From Gallionellaceae bacterium (GTDB lineage Bacteria > Pseudomonadota > Gammaproteobacteria > Burkholderiales > Gallionellaceae), in the NCBI GenBank assembly GCA_030823955.1, contig JAVBYO010000013.1, forward strand, positions 62,001-126,000: a stretch of DNA of 64,000 nt, in the 5' to 3' direction. The notes beneath the pieces were generated by a model. It was not told the DNA's origin. It was given only the letters and a program-made list of their open reading frames with translations, and made no database searches. Shown here in pieces: positions 28,375-36,993 of the stretch. The position numbers were made by a program, and so were the translations under genes. Within the stretch, counting starts at the first letter, position 1. Every line of letters starts with the position of its first letter.

Positions 28375-29502
28375 CTACCCCAGCTTGTCAGCCAAAAAGC
28401 TTGGCCTTAACTTCATCACATACGATTTGAGCGTATCAACAGAGCTATGCCCACTCATCAAAGCGATTTCAACAACAGTCAACTTCGTATTTTCAAATAA
28501 ACGGCAAAGAGCCTCGTGCCTCATATCCCCAGCCACAATGTCCAGATTTGCTCGATGTGTGATTTTCTTAAAGCTTGCGGAAAATGTTTGAATAGGGAGC
28601 AAGTTAAATACGCGCTCTTCTGAATTTACCTTCCCGACCTTTTTCTTAGCCTCAAAAATCTCATTCAACACTTTGACCGCTTTTTTGGAAAGCGGAACAC
28701 TTCGATTTTCTTTCATCTTGTTTGTGTCTGACATCACAGCTATGTATCGTTTTTCTTTCTCAAGAAATACCGCCCCATTTTTCAGCCTTATTAGCTCAGA
28801 GACCCTCAAAGCGGTTTCAAGGCCCAGCTGTATCAGCTGCCTCCACTGCTCTGGACTTTTAATCATCGCCTCGCAAGCTGTATATAACTTTTTTTCATCA
28901 TCGGCACTTATTCTGCGCTCTCTTGGAATCCAGTTTTCGGGAGTGTTTTGTCGCTGAAAGCGATTGCCCAGCTCAAAGTTATGCTTGAATGCCCACCACT
29001 CAAGAATCGTCTTAAGGTCGTAGTAATACTTTCTGACAGTCGCAGGCGAATATTTCCTAGTCACAGCCCCCTTGTATAGCTTGTGAATCGTTTTGCGATT
29101 TGCCGGAGGTGGGATATCAGTGACTAGCAAAATATCGAAGAACTTCTGGATGCGCTCGTGCGTCAAGGTTTTCACAGTGAGTTTGCCCAAGTGAAAATCC
29201 AGAAAGCCAATCCGATACTCTTTCCCTTTGTTCAGCCCCTTCTTGTAGATGGAATTCCCCTTCCCATCGTCGATAGAGAATGTGCCTATATAACTTTGAA
29301 GAATCTCCCCGATTTTTACATTTTCAAGTTTTGACTTGCTGACGGGTTGGCCTAACTCAATCTTGGCTTCTTGCTGTGTAATCCAAGCTGCGGCTTTCTT
29401 TCGCGTTGAAAAAGTCTCGCTTAATGGTGGAACACCTTTGATGCGGATTTGTGCGTTATAGACCACACCCTTTGCTCGCTCAAACTTGCGTATAGTTCCC
29501 AT
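28375..29502 (-). CDS. int: Tyrosine site-specific integrase
   Basis: A 375-residue tyrosine recombinase. An N-terminal arm-binding region and a SAM-like core domain precede the catalytic domain, with Arg in ETALRVSEL, Lys in SDTNKMKENRSVPL, Arg in GDMRHEALCRLFE, His in LMSGHSS and the nucleophilic Tyr in LKSYVM. The His of the usual HxxR box is Gly here (GDMR), unusual but seen in the motif's more variable position. It starts about 115 bases from the right end of the element, as expected for an integrase acting at tRNA sites. It should cut in the anticodon loop sequence CCCTCCTAA. Confidence 0.92.
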   Translation of the reverse strand: MGTIRKFERAKGVVYNAQIRIKGVPPLSETFSTRKKAAAWITQQEAKIELGQPVSKSKLENVKIGEILQSYIGTFSIDDGKGNSIYKKGLNKGKEYRIGFLDFHLGKLTVKTLTHERIQKFFDILLVTDIPPPANRKTIHKLYKGAVTRKYSPATVRKYYYDLKTILEWWAFKHNFELGNRFQRQNTPENWIPRERRISADDEKKLYTACEAMIKSPEQWRQLIQLGLETALRVSELIRLKNGAVFLEKEKRYIAVMSDTNKMKENRSVPLSKKAVKVLNEIFEAKKKVGKVNSEERVFNLLPIQTFSASFKKITHRANLDIVAGDMRHEALCRLFENTKLTVVEIALMSGHSSVDTLKSYVMKLRPSFLADKLG

Positions 29503-29617
29503 GACCTCTCCCGATAAATGAGGCCAGATTATGAACCGGTGTGAATATTTTGTGAATATTTGGCTTTTTTATTTTTTCGTGTATTGATTTTAAAGTATTT
29601 TAATCATTTTTAAAGTT

Positions 29618-29663
29618 CCCTCCTAAGGGCTAGTTACAGGTTCGATTCCCGTCCAGGGTACCA
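29618..29663 (+). pseudogene. attR: core plus 3' half of the split host tRNA-Arg(CCU)
   Basis: CCCTCCTAA (29618-29626) is the right copy of the att core. It is followed by the 3' anticodon stem GGGCT, variable AGTT, T arm ACAGG-TTCGATT-CCCGT (one A-C mismatch) and acceptor CCAGGGT with ACCA. These pair with the 5' half at 22623-22660 but nothing adjacent, so this copy cannot be a tRNA alone. Confidence 0.85.
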
Positions 29664-29830
29664 AGCTCATACCCCGCCGCAACAGTGTTGTCCCGTAAAC
29701 CATAACATTGCCGCCTCGGCAAGCTTATGCTTCCAAATCGCAGCCAAAGCTAGGGCGCTTCATCGGCCATAGCCGTCATCTAGAACTAAGCGAGTGTTAC
29801 TTCCGCTTTCGACCGAAGCGGTCATCTATT

Positions 29831-29907
29831 GTAGGGTGCAATAAGCGTAGCGCATTGCACCGCAGAAGCTCCATGCGGCGCAATGCCCGTTGGTTATTGC
29901 GCCCTAC
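29831..29907. repeat. Imperfect inverted repeat (GTAGGGTGCAATAA type)
   Basis: GTAGGGTGCAATAA at 29831 pairs with TTATTGCGCCCTAC ending at 29907, with an inner GCATTGCACCGC / GCGGCGCAATGC arm. Such elements are dispersed in many proteobacterial genomes. It lies in the 280-base gap between attR and the FRG gene, in which no gene is seen. Confidence 0.8.
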
Positions 29908-29942
29908 GCGGGCTGAGTGCGAGCATCAACAGCGGTTAGTAA

Positions 29943-30629
29943 TTATCTTCTAACGAACCGGTAAGACATATCCTCACACAGCCCATCGAGATCAGGGAAT
30001 AGACTTGACGTAGTGATCCCATAAGTTGCGAGCATTGATGCTATCTCAGCAAGGCAATCTCTCTTCAGAATCCAACGCTCAAGACCTGGTGGAGAAAAGG
30101 TAAGTTTTGGGTCATGTTGGGCCACAAATATTCCACCTTGAGCTATGAATCTTTTCGAGGCATGTCTCGGGTTATAGATGGTATCTTCAGGATAAATGAA
30201 TGGATCGCAAGCCTCATTGATGTGAGGAAGATCAAATCGATTTAAAACGTATATGACCGAATCGCCGAATGGGACGCCCTGTGTGGCAAATTTGGAAATA
30301 CCTTGAGTCGCAAAGTGGGCGGCCACAAGTGGATTATTCGTCCAGTCAAGCAGTCGAGTTGGCAGACCATGGTGCTGTGCTATTGCAAGCCATTCCCAGT
30401 CACTCCTCGGCGTGTCATCAACAAGAGGAGCAGCTCGCCGCTTGAACTCCTCAAGCAAGCCTCTTTCATATTCTTGATTGTTCTTTGGGTTTTGGGTCTG
30501 GGCACGTCCGTACTTTGAGCAAAGTCTATAGGAGTCTTTATCTTCTCCACGATAAATCGCGTGAATATTCCATTTTTCGGTAACGGAGTCATGAAACTCG
30601 GCGACGGTTGAAATTGTTTTTGTCTTCAT
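29943..30629 (-). CDS. FRG-domain protein
   Basis: A 228-residue protein. It opens with the FRG pattern ([19 protein letters not shown], then [41 protein letters not shown]), the domain named for a conserved Phe/Tyr-Arg-Gly motif. The domain's activity is unproven; such genes are frequent in mobile and defence regions. It is AT-richer than the surrounding backbone and lies just outside attR, suggesting an earlier acquisition at the same site. It appears complete; no partner gene is adjacent. Confidence 0.85.
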   Translation of the reverse strand: MKTKTISTVAEFHDSVTEKWNIHAIYRGEDKDSYRLCSKYGRAQTQNPKNNQEYERGLLEEFKRRAAPLVDDTPRSDWEWLAIAQHHGLPTRLLDWTNNPLVAAHFATQGISKFATQGVPFGDSVIYVLNRFDLPHINEACDPFIYPEDTIYNPRHASKRFIAQGGIFVAQHDPKLTFSPPGLERWILKRDCLAEIASMLATYGITTSSLFPDLDGLCEDMSYRFVRR

Positions 30630-30937
30630 ATTTAGCTAATAAAAAACAGAAAAGTTATTCATCGAAGCTCACCTATTAGTATATACGGAAGGGTATTAAA
30701 TTCTTGCGAGGTGAATCGCCCCCAAAACAGTAGACACCTTTCAGCCTGATTGTCTGGAAAGCGTTCTAATTCTGTCGCTCAACAGCAAGACTCCATTTGA
30801 CGGCTTTGGCCGAGGATGCGATGCTCAATAATTCCCCCCAAAAAGATGCCGCACGAAGACAGATGCAAGTTTGTCGGCTCAAGCTGGGGTAGAGTTATGA
30901 TCCTCAGCACACACCGCGACAGCGCGGATGCAAGACA
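30630..30937. other. Gap between FRG gene and lipoprotein gene
   Basis: About 300 bases without a supported gene. Minus-strand frames are open for about 30 codons near 30664-30760 but have no start or family likeness. No hairpin or terminator of note is seen apart from C/A runs near 30835. Confidence 0.5.
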
Positions 30938-32101
30938 TCATCTTTTCAGACAATCCCGGTAACGCCCGTCAACCTGCCGCGCATACAGCGCGGTGGTGAG
31001 TTTGCGCGCCACCTTCGCCCCCTGCACGGTGATCTCCGGGATACGCGCGCGCGGCATGATCACCGCCAGGGCGTACACCCGTGCATACAAAGGGCTTTGC
31101 TCAAAAGCAAAGGATTTTTCCAGCATCAGGTCGCGCAGGATGGCCGCTCTATCCATCTTCAACTGGGCCGATATCGCAAGTAGTGCTTGCAGCGTCTGGC
31201 TGTTGTCCGCCAGTGCGACACCGTCCTTGTAACGCAGCAAATCTCCGTCCGGTGCCACCGGGAAACCGCTCAACCAATGCACCGCACTCTGGAAGGCGGC
31301 ATTCCGGCTGGAATAACGCCCCGCATTAAAATCGGCGAAACGGAAGGTCATGTTCGTGTAGTTCGCCGGATAGTCCAGCAGATAAGCGATACCGAAATAC
31401 AGCCCGCCTTTGCGCGTGAACAGCTCGTTGCGCAATGTATCCGTGCTGCCGAAAGGATAAGGCTTGGCGGCCACATACGCTCTGGCGAAACTCAGACTCA
31501 CCTGCATCGGGCCGCCGGTCTGTACCGGGTTGTAATCAGCGAGCAGTTTCTTGCCGAACGGAAGCTCCGAGGTCATATCGTCGTACAGACGGTTCACATC
31601 GTTCTCGGTTCTGAGCGCCTCGATACGTTCGTCATAACTGCGCCCGTCGGGTGATTTGAGTGCCAGCGTGCTTGCCATGAGCCACTGCGGAATGCCGTAT
31701 CGCTCCCTGCGCATCTCCAGTTCGCGCCTGACGATCTTGCGCAAACCGGCCACCACCGGCTCGGACTGAAACGAAGACTCCTGCTCGATCTCCGCCAGCA
31801 CCGCACACACCTGTTCTTTGCCGGGTACGATCCCGAGTGCCTCGAATGCCGCATGGATATCCGCCCCCCAGCCACTCCGGTCTGCCAGCGACGGCGGCAA
31901 CACACTATTGACCAGAGCCAGACCAGTCAACGGTTTGGGCGAAGGAGCGGGAACGACCTTAACCACCGCTTTGCGCGGGGCCGGAGCAGTTTTGGTGACT
32001 GGCTTGGGAGACTCGCTGGCACAACCGGCCAGCGCGATCACAAGGAGGATGCAGAACAGGCGTTGACCAACGGGAAACAACAGCATGGTATGTACGGACA
32101 T
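30938..32101 (-). CDS. DUF1615-like lipoprotein
   Basis: A 387-residue protein with a lipoprotein signal (LFCILLVIALAGCAS, Cys near residue 27), a Pro/Lys-rich linker and a conserved domain (LPPSLADRSGWGADIHAAFEALGI..., CAVLAEIEQESSFQSEP, GPMQVSLSFARAY, FNAGRYSSRNAAFQ). The segments EIEQESSF and GPMQVS resemble the catalytic Glu region and following motif of lysozyme-like transglycosylases, so peptidoglycan cleavage is plausible but unproven. It follows alr by 23 bases on the same strand. Confidence 0.72.
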   Translation of the reverse strand: MSVHTMLLFPVGQRLFCILLVIALAGCASESPKPVTKTAPAPRKAVVKVVPAPSPKPLTGLALVNSVLPPSLADRSGWGADIHAAFEALGIVPGKEQVCAVLAEIEQESSFQSEPVVAGLRKIVRRELEMRRERYGIPQWLMASTLALKSPDGRSYDERIEALRTENDVNRLYDDMTSELPFGKKLLADYNPVQTGGPMQVSLSFARAYVAAKPYPFGSTDTLRNELFTRKGGLYFGIAYLLDYPANYTNMTFRFADFNAGRYSSRNAAFQSAVHWLSGFPVAPDGDLLRYKDGVALADNSQTLQALLAISAQLKMDRAAILRDLMLEKSFAFEQSPLYARVYALAVIMPRARIPEITVQGAKVARKLTTALYARQVDGRYRDCLKR

Positions 32102-32124
32102 CAGATATTACACGCGCTCCAGAT

Positions 32125-33186
32125 TCAGTATCTCACCGGCACCCGCGCCGTCAGCGCACACAGCAATTCATAGCTGATGGTTCCGGCGGCATGCGCCACT
32201 TCTTCCACCGGCATACCCTCGCCCCATAATGTGACGCGGCTGCCGACTTGTGCATCTTTGATGTCGCTCAAATCCACCCCGATCATATCCATCGACACAC
32301 GGCCCAGCGTGCGCGTGCGCTGGCCATTGACCAGAATGGGAGTGCCTGTCGGCGCATGGCGCGGGTAACCGTCGGCGTAACCGCAGGCCACCACGCCGAT
32401 GCGGGTGGCTTGATCGGCGCGGAACAGCCCCGCATAACCGACCTGCTCACCCGAGCCGATCTCACGCACGGAGATGATCTCGCTGGTGAGCGTCATCACG
32501 GGCTGCAAACCGATCTGTTGCGCGCTCATGTCGACGAAGGGTGATGCACCGTAGAGCATGATGCCGGGGCGCACCCATTCGCCGTGTGCAGCCGGATAAC
32601 GCAACAGCGCGGCGGAATTCGCCAGCGAGCGTGGCGCGCGATAGGCGGAGCTGAGTCCGCTGAATCGCTCCAACTGTGAGGCGATACCCTCGGCCTCGTC
32701 GGCATGGGAGAAATGCGTCATCAGAACGACTTCGCGCACGGCACGGTGCGACTTGAGACGCTCCATCACGGCAGGCACTTCCTGCGGCAGGAAGCCCAGA
32801 CGATTCATGCCGCTGTTCACCTTGAGCCATACCTGCAAGGCATGTTTGCGCGGATAGGCATCCAGCCAGTCCAGTTGCTGCGTGTTATGGATGACGCTAG
32901 CCAGATCGTATTCGGCGATCAGCGGCAGATCTTGCGGCGCGAAAAAACCTTCCAGCAGCAATATCGTTTGGCGATTACCCGTGTCGCGCAAGCTGATCGC
33001 GTCCTGTATGTCCAACAGCGCCAAGCCTTCGGCTTCATCCAGTGCGGCTGCGGCACGCATCAGTCCGTGCCCGTAGGCATTGGCCTTGATGACCGCCATG
33101 ATGCGGCTGGAGGTGAGGCGACGCACCACGCGCAGATTATTCTTCAGCGCGGAAAGGTCGATATGGGCTTGGATCGGACGTGGCAT
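32125..33186 (-). CDS. alr: Alanine racemase
   Basis: A 353-residue PLP enzyme that makes D-alanine for peptidoglycan. The PLP lysine is K34 in AVIKANAYGHG and the second catalytic base is the Tyr in QVGYAGLFRAD; RVSMDMIGVDL and LWGEG are family segments. Length is normal. It is followed by the lipoprotein gene and divergent from lplT across about 95 bases. Confidence 0.95.
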   Translation of the reverse strand: MPRPIQAHIDLSALKNNLRVVRRLTSSRIMAVIKANAYGHGLMRAAAALDEAEGLALLDIQDAISLRDTGNRQTILLLEGFFAPQDLPLIAEYDLASVIHNTQQLDWLDAYPRKHALQVWLKVNSGMNRLGFLPQEVPAVMERLKSHRAVREVVLMTHFSHADEAEGIASQLERFSGLSSAYRAPRSLANSAALLRYPAAHGEWVRPGIMLYGASPFVDMSAQQIGLQPVMTLTSEIISVREIGSGEQVGYAGLFRADQATRIGVVACGYADGYPRHAPTGTPILVNGQRTRTLGRVSMDMIGVDLSDIKDAQVGSRVTLWGEGMPVEEVAHAAGTISYELLCALTARVPVRY

Positions 33187-33283
33187 AAATTACGCTGTGG
33201 CAAACTGGATAATTATCGGGCGAATGATAGCAGCCCTCCTCTTTTCATGTTATAAAACGCCTTCATAAAAACAGCTTCTCCCA

Positions 33284-34510
33284 ATGAAACGCGGCTTTTA
33301 CATCATCCTCGCAGCCCAGTTTTTCTCCGCGCTTGCCGACAATGCACTGCTGTTTGCCGCTATCGCCCTGCTGAAGCAGGTGGATGCCCCCAGTTGGCAT
33401 ACACCCATCCTGCAACAGTCCTTCATCCTGTCTTTCATCCTGCTGGCGCCTTTCGTCGGTGCCTTCGCCGATTCGCTGCCCAAGGGGCGCGTGATGTTCA
33501 TCAGCAACGCAATCAAGATGGCGGGTTGCCTGGCGATGCTGGCCGGTATCAATCCCTTGCTCGCCTACGGCCTGGCCGGATTCGGTGCGGCGGCGTATTC
33601 ACCAGCGAAATACGGCATCCTCACCGAATACCTGCCGCCGGAAAGACTGGTCTGGGCAAATAGCTGGATGGAAGGTCTCACCGTCGCCGCCATCATCCTC
33701 GGTGCGGTGGTCGGCGGCATGCTCATCACACCGGACATCGCCCACGCCATCATGCACAGCCTGCATGTACCGGAGTTCGTGTCGCCCGCCGAACTGGCCA
33801 TCTTCATCATCTTCTTCATCTACCTGGTGGCGGCGCTGTTCAATCTCTACATCCCGCTGGTACCGATCGAACACAAACCGCTCAGCCGCAACCCGCTCTT
33901 CCTGATCAAAGACTTCTGGCACTGTTTCACGCTGCTGTGGAAAGACCCGTTGGGCCAGGTATCGCTGGCGGTGACCACTCTGTTCTGGGGAGCCGGTGCG
34001 ACGCTACGCCTGCTGGTGCTGGCTTGGGCGGCGGTGGCATTGCACTACAGCATCGGTGAGGCCGCCAAGCTCACCGCCTGGGTCGCGGTCGGCATCGCCA
34101 TCGGCTCTATCCTCGCTGCACGTTTCGTCAAACTGGAACATGCCGTGAACGTGTTGCCGGTCGGCATCGGCATGGGCCTCATGGTGCTGGCGATGATCCC
34201 GGTCTCGCACCCGCTGCTCGCCATCCTGTTGCTCATCACCATCGGCATGATGGCCGGTTTCTTCGTGGTACCGATGAATGCGCTGCTGCAACACCGCGGC
34301 CACCTGCTGATGGGGGCCGGGCGCTCCATCGCGGTGCAGAACTTCAACGAAAACATCAGCATCTTCCTGATGCTGGGGCTCTACGCGCTGATGGTCAAAC
34401 TCGACCTGTCCATCTACTTCATCATCGTCGTGTTCGGTCTGCTGATGACCGGCGTCATGAGCCTGCTTTACAAGAAGCACGGCCACGACCAAGATAGCGG
34501 CAACATCTAA
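33284..34510 (+). CDS. lplT: Lysophospholipid transporter LplT
   Basis: A 408-residue major facilitator protein with 12 predicted membrane segments. The opening FFSALADNALLFAAIALL and FGAAAYSPAKYGILTEYLPPERLVWANSWMEG segments are typical of LplT, which flips lysophospholipids inward for re-acylation. The acyltransferase Aas, its usual partner in E. coli, is not adjacent. Followed 21 bases later by a CorC/HlyC-type gene. Confidence 0.88.
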   Translation: MKRGFYIILAAQFFSALADNALLFAAIALLKQVDAPSWHTPILQQSFILSFILLAPFVGAFADSLPKGRVMFISNAIKMAGCLAMLAGINPLLAYGLAGFGAAAYSPAKYGILTEYLPPERLVWANSWMEGLTVAAIILGAVVGGMLITPDIAHAIMHSLHVPEFVSPAELAIFIIFFIYLVAALFNLYIPLVPIEHKPLSRNPLFLIKDFWHCFTLLWKDPLGQVSLAVTTLFWGAGATLRLLVLAWAAVALHYSIGEAAKLTAWVAVGIAIGSILAARFVKLEHAVNVLPVGIGMGLMVLAMIPVSHPLLAILLLITIGMMAGFFVVPMNALLQHRGHLLMGAGRSIAVQNFNENISIFLMLGLYALMVKLDLSIYFIIVVFGLLMTGVMSLLYKKHGHDQDSGNI

Positions 34511-34531
34511 ACTCCACTAAGGAGAGCTCAT

Positions 34532-35833
34532 ATGGAATTCTGGATACTCGTGCTGCTGATCCTGCTCAGCGGCTTTTTTGCCATGTCGGAGATGAGCATA
34601 GGCGCAAGCCGGGTCGCCATCCTGACGCAGATGGCCGAAGCCGGCAACGAAGGTGCACGCATCGCGGCTGAACTGCGCGGCCAACCCTCGCGCCTGCTGG
34701 CCGCCACCCAGACCGGCCTCACTGCGCTGGCCACCCTGCTCGGGGTGTTCGGCGAAGCCATGTGGGTGCCGCGTATCGAAACCTTTATCGAAACCAATGT
34801 CGTCTGGCTGGCCTTCGCCAAATACCCGCTGGCCCTGTTGCTGGTGGTTGGCAGCATCACCTTCGCTACCATCGTGGTTGGCGAAATCATCCCCAAACGT
34901 ATCGCACTGGCCAAACCCGAGGTCATCGCTTCGCTGCTCGCCCCACTCATGGCGCTGTTCGCCAAATTCACCCGCCCGTTCATCTGGGCGCTGTCGCTCG
35001 CCAGCGAAAAAATACTCTCGCTGTTCCCCTTCAAAGAGAGCGAAGCCCGTGTCGCCGCCGATGAGATCCGTGCCATGATCACCGCCGGTCGTCGCAACGG
35101 CGGCCTGGATGATACTGCGGGCGAATTGCTCGGCAATGTGTTCCGCCTGGATGACCGCAAGGTGGCCGGAGTGATGACTCCCGCCAACGCCATCATCTAT
35201 CTCGATCTGCAAGCCCCCAGTCAGACCAATCTGGACAAGATCAAAACGCACAGCGTATCTCGCTTCATCGTCTGCAAAGGTGGGTTATCGCAAGTGCTGG
35301 GCTATATCGAAAGCCGCGAATTGTTGCAACATCTGCTGGCAGGCAACCAATTGGATCTCGGCAAACTGCCCACCCATGCCGTACAGTTCATGCCCAATAC
35401 CCAGTCGCTGATCGGCGTACTCGAATTCTTCCGCACGCAAAAGACCCATATCGCCATCGTCGTGAACGAATTCGGCCAGACCGAAGGACTCGTGACGCTG
35501 AGCGATCTACTGGCCTCTGTGGTCGGCGATGTGCCCAGTTCGGTGGACGAACTGCCGCTCGCGGTACAACGCGAAGACGGCTCCTGGCTGCTGGATGGTC
35601 TATTGCCCATCGACGAGATGAAAGAAAAACTCGATCTCACCGGACTGCCAGAAGAAGATCTCGGCAACTATCACACCGTGGGCGGCTTCGTCATCACTGC
35701 CGTCGGGCGTATCCCCAAGAAAGCCGAAAGTTTCGACTGGAACGGCTGGCGCTTCGAAGTGGTGGATATGGATAAGAACCGCGTTGACGAAGTCTTCGCC
35801 CGTCCTATCGGCACAAGTATTCCCAACGACTGA
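34532..35833 (+). CDS. CNNM/CorC-type membrane protein with CBS domains
   Basis: A 433-residue protein: an N-terminal DUF21/CNNM membrane domain with four segments (SGFFAMSEMSIGASRVA..., IVVGEIIPKRIALAKPE), then a CBS pair (VAGVMTPANAIIYLDL..., FFRTQKTHIAIVVNEFGQTEGLVTLSDLL) and a C-terminal CorC/HlyC domain (GLPEEDLGNYHTVGGFVI). Often annotated as haemolysin; relatives are magnesium/cobalt exporters. GGAGAG precedes the ATG. It lies between lplT and a small lipoprotein gene. Confidence 0.9.
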   Translation: MEFWILVLLILLSGFFAMSEMSIGASRVAILTQMAEAGNEGARIAAELRGQPSRLLAATQTGLTALATLLGVFGEAMWVPRIETFIETNVVWLAFAKYPLALLLVVGSITFATIVVGEIIPKRIALAKPEVIASLLAPLMALFAKFTRPFIWALSLASEKILSLFPFKESEARVAADEIRAMITAGRRNGGLDDTAGELLGNVFRLDDRKVAGVMTPANAIIYLDLQAPSQTNLDKIKTHSVSRFIVCKGGLSQVLGYIESRELLQHLLAGNQLDLGKLPTHAVQFMPNTQSLIGVLEFFRTQKTHIAIVVNEFGQTEGLVTLSDLLASVVGDVPSSVDELPLAVQREDGSWLLDGLLPIDEMKEKLDLTGLPEEDLGNYHTVGGFVITAVGRIPKKAESFDWNGWRFEVVDMDKNRVDEVFARPIGTSIPND

Positions 35834-35841
35834 CCACAACT

Positions 35842-36042
35842 ATGAGCTACCGTCACCTCACCCTGAGTACCCTCCTGTTGCTCGCCGCCTGCGGTCAAAG
35901 TCAGCAGGAGAAAGCCGTCACCCCGCCGCCCAAACTGTTCGAGGAACAACAACAAGCGCTGGAGCAGGCGAAGACCGCCAATACGATCCAACAGGAACAG
36001 GATGAAAAGCAGCGCAAGGCGATAGAACAACAGACGCAATGA
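35842..36042 (+). CDS. Small lipoprotein
   Basis: A 66-residue protein with a clear lipoprotein signal and lipobox (LLLLAACG, Cys about residue 17) and a Gln/Glu/Lys-rich coiled-coil tail. It starts 8 bases after the previous stop, so it belongs to the same transcript. The family is not recognised; it resembles short unknown lipoproteins of betaproteobacteria. Confidence 0.7.
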   Translation: MSYRHLTLSTLLLLAACGQSQQEKAVTPPPKLFEEQQQALEQAKTANTIQQEQDEKQRKAIEQQTQ

Positions 36043-36064
36043 GGCCCTCTGCCGCAGAAAAAAC

Positions 36065-36946
36065 CTAGTCGCCTCCGGTGACGATGCGGAAAGCCGGCGC
36101 GCTGCCATCCTTGTTCTGTCCGGCATACAGCGTCAGATGCGGATAAGGTATCTCGATCCCGCGCGCATCGAAGGCCTGCTTCAGGCAACGCAGATATTCG
36201 CGGCGCACATCCCATTGCGCCAGTGTCTCGGTCTTGAAGCGGCAACGTATCACCACGGCGGAATCGCCCCACTCCTGCACACCGGATATCTCGATGTCTT
36301 CCAGGATATCGTCACCGACCCCCTCCTTCGCGCATAATTCCGCGCCGACCTCACGCATTACCCCGATGACCTCGTCGACATTCTCGCGATAGGCGATACT
36401 GACATCGATCACCGCATAGGCAAAGCCGCGCGACTTGTTGGTGACCGTGGTGATAAGTCCGTTCGGCACGTAATGCACACTGCCCTCATAGTCGCGCAGA
36501 CTGACGTAACGCAGGGTCACGTCTTCCACCGTGCCGGTCTTGCCGCATACCTCGACCACATCCCCCTGCCTGATCTGGTTCTCCAACAGCATGAAGAAAC
36601 CGTTGAAATAATCCTTGATCAGACTCTGTGCGCCGAAGCCGACCGCCAGACCAACCACCCCGGCGGCTCCCAGGATAGGCGCGATGGAGATACCCACCTC
36701 GCTCAATGCCAGCATCCCTGCCACCAGAGAAATGACCACCGTGGAGATATAGCGGAACACCCGCGCCAGCGTTTCGATGCGGCGTTTGTCTTCCGCCGAA
36801 TCCGTGCGCGAGTTCATGTAATTGCGGAACACCCTGACCAGGCGGCGACTCAGCCACATCAGCAACCAGGCCAGCGCCAGAATGACGATGACATGGAACA
36901 GGTCTTTGGAGATATGCAGGTATTCGCTAAAGGAAAAAGTGTTCAT
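36065..36946 (-). CDS. Small-conductance mechanosensitive channel (MscS family)
   Basis: A 293-residue channel protein. Three membrane segments are predicted in the first 110 residues, the last being the pore helix (ILGAAGVVGLAVGFGAQSLIKDYFNGFFML). The beta domain with GDVVEVCGKTGTVEDVTLRYVSLRDYEG and HYVPNGLI follows. It releases solutes on hypo-osmotic shock. It is convergent with the small lipoprotein gene and downstream of the aldo/keto reductase. Confidence 0.9.
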   Translation of the reverse strand: MNTFSFSEYLHISKDLFHVIVILALAWLLMWLSRRLVRVFRNYMNSRTDSAEDKRRIETLARVFRYISTVVISLVAGMLALSEVGISIAPILGAAGVVGLAVGFGAQSLIKDYFNGFFMLLENQIRQGDVVEVCGKTGTVEDVTLRYVSLRDYEGSVHYVPNGLITTVTNKSRGFAYAVIDVSIAYRENVDEVIGVMREVGAELCAKEGVGDDILEDIEISGVQEWGDSAVVIRCRFKTETLAQWDVRREYLRCLKQAFDARGIEIPYPHLTLYAGQNKDGSAPAFRIVTGGD

Positions 36947-36993
36947 CTCGCCTCCTGATACACAATTGATGGTTGATGGCCGCTACCGGAATA

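Larger units (their letters stand above)
22652..29626. mobile_element. Integrative mobilizable element in tRNA-Arg(CCU)
   Basis: About 7 kb of AT-richer DNA bounded by 9-base direct repeats CCCTCCTAA. Joining the outer flanks restores a full tRNA-Arg(CCU) with pairing anticodon stem (AGCCC/GGGCT) and acceptor stem. Contents: an intact tRNA-Arg(CCU), a small winged-helix-like protein, a mobilization relaxase with accessory genes and oriT-like site, a one-chain restriction-modification enzyme, a structured non-coding stretch and a tyrosine integrase next to the right end. No conjugation machinery is present, so transfer would need a helper. Confidence 0.88.

Noticed and set aside
22623-29663. 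A group I intron in tRNA-Arg(CCU)
   Set aside because: Introns of this type are known at this anticodon position, but 7 kb with integrase, relaxase and direct repeats is an integrated element, and no intron core motifs were found.
30664-30760. Possible insertion-sequence remnant upstream of the FRG gene
   Set aside because: Short open frames and GTCTACTG-like text recall transposon ends, but no inverted repeats or transposase motifs could be shown.
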